Notes under the pieces: generated by a model
Told to the model about the DNA's origin: nothing
The model's database searches: none
What the model saw: only the letters and a program-made list of their open reading frames with translations
From: Phytoseiulus persimilis
Lineage: Eukaryota > Arthropoda > Arachnida > Mesostigmata > Phytoseiidae
Direction: 5' to 3'
NCBI GenBank assembly: GCA_037576195.1
Contig: CM075101.1
Coordinates: 21,018,001-21,082,000 of the forward strand
DNA: 64,000 nucleotides
Translations under genes and position numbers: made by a program
Part shown: positions 24,328-35,517 of the stretch, piece by piece
Numbering within the stretch: position 1 is the first letter of the stretch
Layout of the letters: each line of letters begins with the position of its first letter

Positions 24328-26600
24328 TTACCAGTTTCCGGTGTTTCGAGATGTTAATTGAGATCTATTCTGTGCCCGAGTCTTTTCGGATTTCACAGTT
24401 TTCCTGTCAAATAGTTGGTCACAGCTGCATACATACAGATGGAATTGCGAGCATCTTTCGCAACAAAGTGTGCATATACAAGTTTCGTCCGGCTCGTGTC
24501 TGGTCTTTTTGTTGCACATGACGAGTTGGAAGCCGTGTGCCGCTCCTCTGGTGAAGCGATGTCTCTTCTTGAAGTTCGGCAGTTTCCAGCAATCCAATGT
24601 CATTGCAGCGCAGGAGTAGAATGCTGAATCGATGGCTTCTCTTTTCCGCTTGCAGCTTTCGACATGTTCTTGGTATGCTGTGGTCAGCGGGAGGTCAGAT
24701 TTTGCTCGCAGGGTCTCGTTCATTGTGTCTGTGTTCGCGAGAGGAAAGACGAGTCTGTTCTTGCTTGATCGGTGCAGTTGTAGGCTCAGCTTGACGTACG
24801 CTGCTTCGAGTTTGTCAAACGATTCTAGCTGTGATCTGGTGAGATTTTCCCAGATGAGCTGTATTCCGTAGGATTCGATCGGCGATATCTTCAGCTCGAA
24901 GAGGGTGCGAGCGGTCTGTAGCGACAGCTCGTTCGGGCGCGGGATTGAGCTGAATGCTATCTTCGCCTTCCTCAGCCTCTGTTCGACGTGTTTAGCGAAG
25001 TTGTTTCCGTCTCTTGGCAGCTTGATTCCGAGGTAGCAGAAACTCCTCACTTTCTCGATGGTGGCATTCCCAATCTTGAATACGTCTCCCTCGGCTTTGG
25101 GGCCTCCTCTTCCAAATTTTACGAGTTTCGTCTTTGATACATTTATGACAAGTCCATTTGCTTCCGAGTAGCTGTTCAGAGTCTTCATTGCTTTCTGGAG
25201 TTGGATTCTCGAGCGTGAAACTAGGACCGCGTCGTCCGCATACAGGGTACAGGAAACCAGGTCATGTCTTTCGGCGAACGTTTCAGGGAGATCGTTCAGG
25301 AGGATCACTAAGGCCAAGGGGGAGAAATTGTCCCCTTGTGCGAGGCCGGTCGTTTGGTGGAAGGCTGGTTGCTTCCCAACTCCATTGCCAATTGAAGCAC
25401 TACCAGGATCAGTCAGAGCATTCTGATCGGAACACCAGCCCGCGCCATCTTTTCGAGGATGATTGTTCTTGATGCAAGGTCAAAGGCTGCCTTACAGTCA
25501 ACAAATATTGCGTACAGAGGGGCCTGGCCCTCCTTGACGGCCACTCTGATCCTCTCGAGCAGTTTGCTGCAGGCTGTTATAGTTGATCTACCGCACCTGG
25601 ACCCGAATTGTTCCTCGGGAATGGCGGTTTTTGGTTTCAGGAAAGTCGGTCAATCTCTCGCTGATCAGGTATTATGAGAGTTTGCTGAGGACGTTACGCT
25701 TCGCGATCCCCCTCCATGAGGTGGGTTCCAGTGGGCTTCCCTTGCCTTCGGGGATGATTGCAAGTTCACAGTTTCTCCATTTGACTGGGATGTCTCCCTT
25801 CTCAAGAAAGGCGTTGAGGAGCTTCGCGATGAGTGGTATCAGCGCTCCGCATTGCTCTAGATGTTCGTTTAAAATTTGGTCAGGTCCCGGGGCCTTGTTT
25901 CTCTGTAGGTTCTTGATGGCGTCGAAAACGTCCGCCGTAGTCAACCGAGATTCGAGTTGTTCAATCTCTCAGGTCTCTGCTGCGTCCCGCACCCATGGAT
26001 GGAATCGTGTTCGTGCTTTGGTATAAGTGAGCGAAGTGATTCACCTGTTGGTCTGCCGGGATGGGGCAGTTACCTCTTGCATTCTGCTTCCTCAGCCAGC
26101 GATATGGATGTTTCAGAGCTCCGTTCATGAGCTGGAGTTCTTTGCGTTGTGCGAATTGCTCTTTCTTTCGCCTCAGCATCCTCTTGTAGGCGGCTCTCGT
26201 CAGATAGAGTTCGGTCATGTCGGGGTGTCCGGCCATAGCGAGCTGAGTCAGTGACCGCAGGCTGCTCTGGGCGTGGTAGCAGTCCTTGTCAAACCAAGGC
26301 TTCGAGCTTCGTTCCTTTCTGGTGGCGATGACACTCCTTATGATGTCAGTTATGCTAGAACTCGTGTCCTGGATGCTGATCTCGCGGTCTCCGTTTTTCG
26401 TCTCGATTCTCCGGTATCCTGCCAGGAGAGCGTCTTGGTTCAGCTCCCTGTGGAGTCTCCTTTCCCTCGGTACAGCGCTCGATGCTCAGATGCCTATCTT
26501 TAGGGCCGTGGGTATGTGTGGGGTCGTTCGATTCAAAACAGTGTCAGTTGTCGATGGATGCCCATGAGATCGGGGGAACTGTTAGTTCCCCATCAACATG
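24328..26600 (-). mobile_element. Non-LTR retrotransposon ORF2, dead
   Basis: Reverse-transcriptase landmarks appear in order on the minus strand: KNLQRNKAPGPDQI and TSWRGIAKR (25,672-25,944), YAIFVDCKAAFD (near 25,500), and the catalytic YADD in CTLYADDAVLV (24,328-25,317, 329 residues). The frame ends in a Cys/His-rich tail (CTLCCERCSQFHLYVCS). Stops and frameshifts lie near 25,950, 25,670 and 25,320. It belongs to the same family as the element at 42.7-44.6 kb, from the similar linker upstream of RT (KRMLRRKKEQFAQRKELQL here). The APE domain and the 5' end are missing. It lies against the truncated 3' end of the ABCH-like gene. Confidence 0.85.
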
Positions 26601-26808
26601 GAGGCTAATCTATGGCACTCTTGCCGTTGGACTGGTAGTTTCCAAGAGAAACGCGAATAAGTGGGTGGGATACCATCACAAACACAAACCAGGCAGAAAT
26701 AAATTCTCGTCGAGGGCGCGTTATCAATGCTGGGATCCGCGGCTCATCTGAGCGTCTTCGAATGTTCCGGAGAAAATGTTCCCAGAACGATTAATTTATT
26801 CGTGATTA

Positions 26809-29124
26809 TCAAATGAACGTTTGATCCGAACCATCAGCGTGATTTGTCTGGAACTGATGACAATACGAATAAGTTCGATGCTCACCGAAGATGAAACACA
26901 CTGCTGAGTAGTTTATGCTCAAACCGAATAAGGAGTCAAAACGTAGGTGACGAGTCCGAAATCCGACGAGAAGGCCAAAAGATGCAATTGTGAGTCCGAC
27001 GGCCATGCCTTGTAGACCTTGCTCGAGTATCGGACGGATGACGAGAATCAGCGATCCTTCCAGTGGGAGCAGATTAGCCCAGTATAAGACGAATATACGA
27101 ACGAGGAGGCCGGCCGCGTGTAGAAACAGAACCAGCAGCGGCAACAAAGGGGTGGAAACAATAATTTCAAAGTGTTCCACAACAGCTAACGCTAGCCGCG
27201 CACTCAACACGTTGGAATTGACGAGAGTCTGGAAGGCCGCATGGTGCATTGCTATCACGAAAGGGGCCTGAATGAGTAGTCTTTTGGCCCAGAACTCGAA
27301 GAGACTCATTAATCGCGATCCGTGGACGGGATCACGGATTTCCAAAGTTATTTGAGCGTGGGACGCGTTCTTTGCTGTGACAATATTCCGCCGGAAGTTC
27401 TGAAATCAAAGAGTTATGAAAGTGGCATATGAATACTGCAATCGTGGAGGAGTATACGGTCGGATGGGCGGACTGCACGCTCAGCGTTATGGAGATGTTC
27501 ACCGAATCTCCATCCCAAATCTCAGTTGAAAATCGACCGAAGAGTTCGGCGTGGAACTTGCGAATACCGCGCAACGGAGCCTATGTGAGAACAACATCAA
27601 ATCCTCATTCATTCGAGGAGCTGTCGAGAAGTTCCTTCCAATTTCCATCACGGCGGACGCTTCGCCTCGTTTCATACTGGCAAGGGCCTCACGCCGGTGG
27701 CTGAAAAGGCGTTGATGAATCCTGTCTCCCGGCAAGGAGTCGAGCAATGATTCCGCGAAAGTTGGATTCCCATCCGATTTCACAACAGCCAGCCTCTCGG
27801 AGACGACCGTCAATCATACGAGAGACACACACGCGAAAAATAACATTTGGAGCCGTAGTGGACGCCCAAATATTGTGCAAGGATATGCCTTGATTATATT
27901 CTTTTTGAATGCGAGGCGCAAGAGAATTCGACGCCAGGAGTCTAGGAGCATTTTGAGCAGTTCAGTTGATCCGATGGAGCGGCTGGCGGCCGCCGTAGAG
28001 GTCGAGGTAAATTCCATTCCATGAGAAGCTTTGCATAACGGAGCCTTCTGCGGAAAGAAGTGTCACATCGGTTGAGATCAACGCTCTCCGATTGTGGAGA
28101 ATCAAGCGTCTGATGAGAGATGTCAGACACAGACCTTTGGTTCGGTTTCCCACGTGGTCTGGTGGCGTTTTTTCATAACATCCAGGAAATCATGGGAAAC
28201 TTCTGCGAGAGTTTCGCGTTGGAACTTCTGCAGAAGCCTGTTAGGTGAATCTTCAGCGATAGCGGTGAATCCGCCATCGAAGAAGCCGACAATGTCGGCA
28301 TGAGCTGCTTCTTAGGGGTCAGCAGTCCAGAGCAGGACGGTTACGCCGTCCTCAGGAGGCAACTTCGTGAGGAAACTCCAGATCATGCAAGAATAACCCG
28401 ATGAACCCAGGCAACTTTTCACATCGGACGCTTGCATTGTTTGAGACAGCATGAACGAGCTAGCTTCTGTCTTTTTCTCTTCCATTCTATTGTCGAAAAC
28501 AGAAAGAAAGGCGAATGCTGATTCGACACCCGCAGAGTTTTTCTCCCGAGATGATTCATCTCGCTCCCATGTAGGCTCCCAAAGAATCAGCAGCGACGGC
28601 GAATGGATCAAAGCAGCTGCTAGGTCCACTCGGCCCAGATCACTCGACGATATATCCTTGAATCGAGAGCGCTCGTGCGGAAGCTGAAGCGACTCCGAGA
28701 GAGCCTGGAAACACTCTGTGGATGGGTCAGACAAAAATTGGACACCGAGGAGCAGCTTGTAATCGTGACTCGAAGCGACATTCGAGTCGACGGATCTGCG
28801 ATCCCGTTCTTTTTCGAGTCTGTCGGTTCCCTCCACGATCCGGCGAGAATGTTCTCTGCTGAACTTACGCAGGATCAGATCAGCGGACATTTTATGGAGT
28901 CTCCAGAGAAAATTCAAGTATTCGTGAATCGTAATCGGCTCTAACTCGTAATCCATTGGAAGGTAGCCGACAACGCGTCCCGGGGAGATCTTCCCCAGCG
29001 TTAATTTCGGGATAAATGTCTCTCCATGACAGCCGATGCCTAAGATCTCTCCGAGCTTAGTGATCTTAGAGGGATGACGTGGGTATTCGCTAACATCGAA
29101 CATTGCGAAGCTGGAACAAGCCAA
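26809..29124 (-). pseudogene. ABCH/ABCG-like half transporter, truncated and degenerate
   Basis: The order NBD then TMD and the linker after the H-loop (GGFTAIAEDSPNRLLQKF) fit arthropod ABCH transporters. The N-terminal frame (28,312-29,124, 270 residues) has degenerate motifs: P-loop GIGCHGETF (residues 29-37) lacks GKT, Q-loop YLPM lacks Gln, the signature is SSSDLGR, and Walker B is LLILWEPT with Trp for Asp. A 60-residue insertion follows. An in-frame TAA (28,310-28,312) sits in the H-loop. After it come the linker (28,130-28,309), extracellular-domain scraps (27,499-27,813, REALASMKRGEASAVMEIG) and a membrane-domain piece (26,809-27,345, three or four hydrophobic segments including EQGLQGMAVGLTIASF). 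The last membrane helices are missing. It is most likely a pseudogene. Confidence 0.65.
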
Positions 29125-32100
29125 CGTGGGCGGTCAGATCGTGGACTTTCTTGATGCGTGTCCATATCTATATCGAGATGAAAGATCAAAGGAGAAAGTA
29201 TATCGACGGCGTTCCCAGCGGATCGGATTCTTGAAACAGCTGAGGAAACTGCAGAACCGTTCCCATTGCATTTTGGGGGCTTGATTCGAAACCACATTTT
29301 TTCGGAAAAGCATGCTTCGAGCTTCATGGTGCGATCAACGGATACAGTTAGTGGATGCGATGTTCACATTCTGCCCTCAGGGAGGAGGATACCCGTCTCT
29401 CCGAGCATAATCTTGCGATGTCCCTCAGCCCGATTTCTGGCTAAAAGACTCCCTAGGTCCATAACGTGGTCCCGTTTCGTCCTATTTGCATCCAAGGGGA
29501 GTCGTGGAGGAGACGCAATCTCGTGTTGTTGGGTAGCATCGCCATCGTTGGCATCCCCAGCGTTTCCTTCCGTTTTCCTTCCGTCGTTTTTCGCTCCACT
29601 CCAAACAAGCTGGATTGAAAGCAGAATGGTTGAGATTAATCGAAAGGGTCATAGAGGAAGAATCGCTCTCGAATGTTGGCCTGGGCATGGAGGTTTGACG
29701 CAATTTTGGCGATGAAACACGCATCCTCGTATCAGGGTCAAATGATCCTGAAGACCGTGCCGTATTTTGCTTCAAGGTAGTGGTTAGATGGTTTTGGGCG
29801 GCGAAACGTTCGACCTTCCAACTATTGACCGGATCCCATTGATCGGTTCGTTCGACAACCAAGAAGTCATGCTCGATTGAGTGAGTCCTTGCGGCTCAGA
29901 AACTTCGAATAACTTTCAGGTTAGTCACCAAGTACAAACTCCCGTGTCATACTTGTCGATCGTCTTCAAGTCCGCCTAGCTCTCTCCAGGTTTGCGCCGT
30001 TCATTCCCCGGCCCGCTGAATTTGCCAACACCTCAACACGGGCCCGCTTCCTGCAACCCGCTCAGGCCCGGTCGCGTTCAGAGTTCGAAGGTTCGTGCTT
30101 CTCCTGCCCTGACCCACCGGCGGAAGTGAGACAGTCCAGTGAGACATTTCGAAGTCTCAAAATCTCGGATTCTGAGCTAGTAACGACCGCAGTCGCGGGC
30201 TGACTTCCAGCAATACAATGAAAATACAAGTCAGTATCAATAATCCGTAGAGTTCGACAAAGCTTCCGATAACCACTTGTTGATGTTCGAAAATATGATC
30301 ACAACCAGAGCCATGAGCCGTGCCACGAACTTGCCGGCGTACCGACAGTCGCTGCGAAACTCTTACCGCGCGCCGTTGGATCGTTATACGCGAGGACCCT
30401 CCGGCTCAGAGGACTCTCTGCAGATCTTTGCCAGTCCTTCCGTATCATTCCCTGTCCAACTTAAAAACCGCTCGTAGCGGTCACTCTGGGAGTTCGAAGC
30501 CGCCAAAACAGCGGTTGCAAAGGGCGCCTTTCAGCGAGGCGATAACGGAAAACGAGCAAAAATACAGACAACCAACCCGCATTTCAGAGGGAATCTTCGC
30601 AGCGATCTCTTGAGTGCTTTCCAAGATTCAGGCTGGATCAGAGGGGGACCTTGCCTCGCGACGCACTCGACTCCTAAGCAAAATCGGACGCGGATACAGA
30701 GACCAAGAACTCTAGCCACTAAGCGAAGGTTTTGAAAAATTACGGGCGAGGGACAGAAGCACTGAGAATGTAATAAGAGAAGACGTGGAGCAGTGCAGGA
30801 GGTACACTATGGTTGGAGCTGCGAAGTGGGACACATCCCCGTCAGGTGTTCCTCGTCAATTACTCCGGAATCCAATCGCACTGACATATAGCGTATGACA
30901 AAGGTCTCAGACGTTCGGTGACCTGCAGTAGTTTACGAGGTCAAGAGAGAACGGGTTCTCCCTCACGTCGGGTCAGCCTTCATTCCCGGCTACCAGCAGC
31001 TCCAACACGCGAACGCGAATATGTCCTCCAATGCATATGAATCAATGATTCGAGATGACCAGTCGGAGCGTCACTGCAAGGATGGCTCTGAGCAGCACCA
31101 GCAGTTGTGTGGATTATCTGGATTATGATCTGATGAGGATGGTTGAAATACCATCACTCCGCTATTCAGTGGGTTAAATCTGATTGACCTCTCGTCTCCC
31201 AATTTGGATGTTACCTCTAGAAGAGTTCTCATATCCGTTGTGTTTTTCGTCATGACTCATGAGGACCAAATTGTCCGCGAGCAAGAGCGCAGGGATCGTG
31301 ACGGACTTCTTCTCCCTCACATCCTAGAGAGATCGAGACCACTCTTGAGAACCTTCGCAGCGAATTCACAACCGACATGAGGCCGAAGCAGTATAAATTT
31401 CAAAGCGAGCTCGCAAAGAATTCCGAGGACTGTGCGCAGAAGCGATTGAGAGCCTTCAGTAGAATAGAAGTCCACAGACCCGGAAGTCTTGACGCAGATG
31501 AAGAACATTGCAAACTTCAGATCAGGAGTTCCCGGGGGTAACGTTCCCGAATTCTTGCTCGACGACGACGTCGTGATCGTAGCGGGACCAACAACGAAAC
31601 AGCACCGACGTTCTCTAATTGCGAAGAACTATTCGTCGGATCCTCCATCAGCCAATAAATCGAACTAGGATGAGCGCTCCTCAGCCGAGCCGGTGCCTCT
31701 GGGCGAAAACTCCGGAGTGAACGCACATGATCGAGTTCTCACTTGATGGCTCGGAAGCGAGAAGCGTTTTCCCTCAATCGTTCGCTCAGCTCGCTTGATC
31801 CTTTCCATCCCCGCAACATCTGCGGAGCCGGAAAGGCGTTTCTCCTCAGCCGGCAACGCTCTGAGAAAGAACAAGAAAGAGCTCGATGAATCCGATAACC
31901 ATGTCCAAAACTCTGTTGATCCACGACAATGAGAAATTTCTCCCACACTCATCTATTTACCACCACTAAACTACTAAAACATGCGGCTCAATCGCTGAAG
32001 GGTCGGAAATCGGAGCGAATGCCATCCCAAACAGCAAGACCAGAAGAATAAACGCCAAACATCTGCGGTTGCCCGCACCTATTTTTCCGTCCGCCTCCGT

Positions 32101-32560
32101 CGAAATTGAGATGGCGCACAGCTCTGATCGAAACGACGTATTTCACGCAACTACCGAAACATGAATTTGGCTTCAATTATAAGATTTCGCGCCCTCGCGT
32201 GGATTCTTGGACTCGGACTTGCTGACACATACGAGTCACCGGCGAGCCGATCTCGGTCATGGGTCAGTATTCAAGAGAGCGGCAATTCGTGGTTCTGGCT
32301 GTTCGGCTCCAAACCCAACTGATCGGAGAGGTCGCCGCGCGTAGGTGGCGCGCCGCCATGCTCGAACCTCTCCACCCAGCGGCCTCAGCTATCACTTCGG
32401 TTCACCGACTGAGTTTTGCTCCTTGCCAACTTAAGCTAACCTCTCCTAACCCAAGCGCTGGCTTCGGACTCCAGGACTAAGCGGCGGACAATGAAGCTGC
32501 TCCGCCATCTGGAATCCTACCTCATGACCCGCTCTCGTCGGTATGGTTCAGGACAAGCAT
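29125..32560. other. No gene recognised
   Basis: I see only short frames without shared motifs. The longest (29,482-29,862, minus, 126 codons) is rich in Arg/Ser/Thr and looks like chance. A short plus-strand run near 29,790 (LPTIDRIPLIGSFDNQEVML) looks protein-like but has no partner exon that I can place. The interval could hold introns or 5' flanking DNA of the ABCH-like gene. Confidence 0.4.
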
Positions 32561-32589
32561 AAGCCGTCAACAGGACGGACTGCGCAGCC

Positions 32590-33425
32590 GACGGGAGGTC
32601 ACAGGTCAACCGATCAAATTTCCGACTGAGATTGGCAGGAAGAGCCTCCCTCATGCAATTTCTGATCCCTGAACCTGATTCTGAAATGTCACCCGTCGGT
32701 GGCGGCTGAGTGTTCAGTTGGTAATCTCCCTCCGCTTTGATCGCCCTCAATAGACACCCATCGAGTCATCAGGATGGAAACTTGACCGGATCCGACCGCG
32801 TCCAATGGCGATTCCGCCCATTCCCCCCCCCCATCCTCTCCACCCGCAATTCCTGGATGCGGCACTACAGCAAGGCTGTACTCGGCGGTTCGTTCCACCA
32901 ATGATGATCCTCATACCTGCCTCCGGATTCAAGCGCGACCTGTCCTTGGTATTTAGCGTAGGTAAAGTGCTGAATCCGGCTCCACACTGCCATGTCGTTG
33001 CCAACGGTACGAGAGCTCGGTGGGCTCTTTCAGAAAGTCTTGGACAACTTGACGTGATTGAGAAGCGGCAATGGTTCGCTCCGTTTTCGTATTGCATTGC
33101 CATGGAACGATCGATTGATGAGTCGATCGAGTCTTCTTGAGAGGTGTCGTCATCTGGCAAGTTCTCCTCATCGCGTGGAGCGAAGCAGGGGCGTACCCAG
33201 GAATTTCGGAAGGGGGGGGATCTCCACTGGACGATTTCGGACCCGGTCGGGTATTCATTCTGATTATTCGATGTCTCATGAGGGCGAACAAAGCGGAAGG
33301 AGATTACCAACCAAAAATTCAGCCGCCACCGAGGGGTGACATTTCAGAATCAGGTTCAAGAATTAGAAATTGCACGAGGGAGGCTCTTCCTGCCAATCTT
33401 AGCCGAAAAGCTGATCGGTTCCGGT
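32590..33425. repeat. Inverted pair of a dispersed repeat
   Basis: About 280 bp at 32,590-32,870 (minus) is repeated at about 33,185-33,425 (plus). Shared landmarks are CCAGGAATT, a G-rich run, GGAGATTACCAACTGAA or ACCAAAAATTC, CAGCCGCCACCGA, GTGACATTTCAGAATCAGG and GAGGGAGGCTCTTCCTGCCA. The G-rich start (GGGGCGTACCCAGGAATTT) looks like a dispersed TE end. No coding function is seen in either copy. Confidence 0.8.
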
Positions 33426-33897
33426 TTCGCCCAGCCTCGTATACGAAGTCCGAAAGTTCGACGGAAAATTCATGGGAGAGGCGAGCTTTCTGTATACGCC
33501 ATTGGAGCGAAGCAGCCATCGAATGCTTCAGACAACATATCCAAGTGCCACGAGACCTCCGGCAGAGCCATCGGTGCAATCACTTCTGTTCCGGTTGAGC
33601 ATGATAAGACCATTTTGTTCAGCGGGGAGAGAATCTGTCAGATCGCCACCACAGGCACAGCTTATTGAGCAATGTATTCAATTTCTGTTCAGCACTCGGA
33701 AGAGCAATGATGATGGGTTCATTAAGCATGCTGAGAATCTCTGCTAGGCATACTACCCTTCGGAGGAGAATCGGAGAATCAAACTGATCGTAGAAGCTAC
33801 TCTTTCGGTCTCCCAGGAATTCTTTCACCTACACTCGTAACTCAAAGGAATGGGAGTGGGGCCAGCCCCACTCTGCAGCTCTTGAGGAAGTCGAAGT

Positions 33898-35146
33898 TCT
33901 AGTGATCCTTTTCCAGACGGATGAATTTGTGGGAATGCGCTGCGCTATTTACGGAATGGTATTCTCTGGCCCTGTAGCACCTCTCACATGAGACTTATGT
34001 TGTGCACATCGTCTTCGTCCCTGGACTCGCAGATAATGCAGATCGGTGGAGGGCATTACCTATGTGGTGCAAGTAGGCCTGGAAATTCCACGCTAATCGC
34101 CTCTGTCTCAGGGTTCCCTGTCTAATTTATTCGTATCTTCCCGCGATCAGGTCTCCTTCTTCTATCTCGTCGTCGAAGGGTGCGTCCCGCTTCTTGGCCT
34201 CTTCAAACATTTCGATTCTCTCAGCCACGAGGAGCGGCTGTGGGGGAATGCGAGCCGAAAGTAGCAGGGCATACGAGGATATCGTGAAGTAGCATCGGGC
34301 AACGCGAATCCCCGTGTCTCTCCGGGCTCTCTCTGAAGCGCAGCCCCATCCATCTGGAATTTGAGCGCTCCCGGTCCCCAGACCGGAGCCGCATATAGGG
34401 CCATGGACTGTGCAACTGTGGTCAGGACCCCTCTTTGAGTGTCCGAGCCTACGTACGTCCTCGGGAAGTTTGCGGGCTATGGTATCTGAATTGGATATCA
34501 TGTCTCTCAACCTGTATCCTTGGGGCGCTGCTGCCTTTCCGACTCGTTGGCGATCCGCCCCGCAACTGCGGCGGGAGTCGAAGTGAGAGCGGGAGTTTAC
34601 CTAGGGCAAGCGCACGGCGGAAGCAGCGGCGGTTTCGCAGTCCGCCCGCAACTCCAGTCATTGCTTCGTGAGCCATATCGAAAGCAGGTAAGCACAACTG
34701 CCTCCAAGATGTGCCGACGGTAAACATCGGCACCAATTCCCACACAGTATTCGACAAAAACAGGGGTGTACCAGATGGGAGGCTCATGGGGCTCCAGAGC
34801 ACCACTGACGGTCGTTTTGACAGCTAAGGGCCTGCACGATCGTGCATGACTTTCCATCGATGAAAAGAAACCACCCCCACGCAGAACCTGCGGCCCGTCA
34901 GGCTAGTTCGCGGATTGTCAAAGGTCGTGTGGACCCAATCTCTGACGTCAACATATTGAGCTATTCGGATTTAATTTGAGCCTCGAGTCGGAGTTCGTTT
35001 TTCACCATCTTCCGCACGCCTTCGCGGTTCAGACCGGACTCAACGAAGAAAGCTCGAGCTCCACGTTGTGGTCCCTCCTTCATCAGAAGTCGATGCAGGG
35101 GAATGTTTTCTCCCTCTATCGGGACGGTCGCCCTCATGACCAAGCT
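33898..35146 (-). mobile_element. Composite repeat B: I/R1-like LINE end plus mariner scrap
   Basis: This is the direct-orientation partner of 9,869-11,083. Minus-strand pieces of an I/R1-like ORF2 tail are visible at 34,127-34,510. The last part (34,961-35,143) is an intact 60-codon frame starting MVMRATVPIEGENIP and ending AQIKSE, which is also carried, more broken, by the copies at 10,910-11,083 and 57,980-58,190. The middle (34,540-34,680) differs from copy A, so one copy was altered after they separated. I do not recognise the 60-residue peptide. Confidence 0.65.
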
Positions 35147-35396
35147 ACGGGGAACGCTTGTTGCGGGGCGCCAGAAGATCGGTCATCGAGCAATCGTAGC
35201 ATTCTGAGATCGAAGAGTCGTTTGGCCCCATACCCGAGTCCACCAGTTTCTCGCATTCGTCGCAGTAAGAGATCTACCTCAAGTTGGTCCAGGGTGAAGC
35301 CCATGTTTCCGAGCTCTCACCCTAGTTCGAAAACCTGGTGAAATGTTGGACCGATGGCGAAGAGTTTTCGGGTGACGAGTTGTTCTGGCGCCGAAT

Positions 35397-35402
35397 TTTA
35401 TT
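35397..35402 (-). terminator. Polyadenylation signal AATAAA after receptor gene
   Basis: The minus strand reads AATAAA about 115 nt beyond the stop codon of the ionotropic-receptor-like gene, a normal distance for a short 3' UTR. Confidence 0.5.
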
Positions 35403-35517
35403 TACAGTAATGAGATGTTCGCGACGACCTGTCCTGATCCGGAATTCCACTGCTGCTTTGTAACAGAACTATAAGGGGCGTGCGTCGTGATTCCCGCTTC
35501 GGAACTTCACTCATTTG

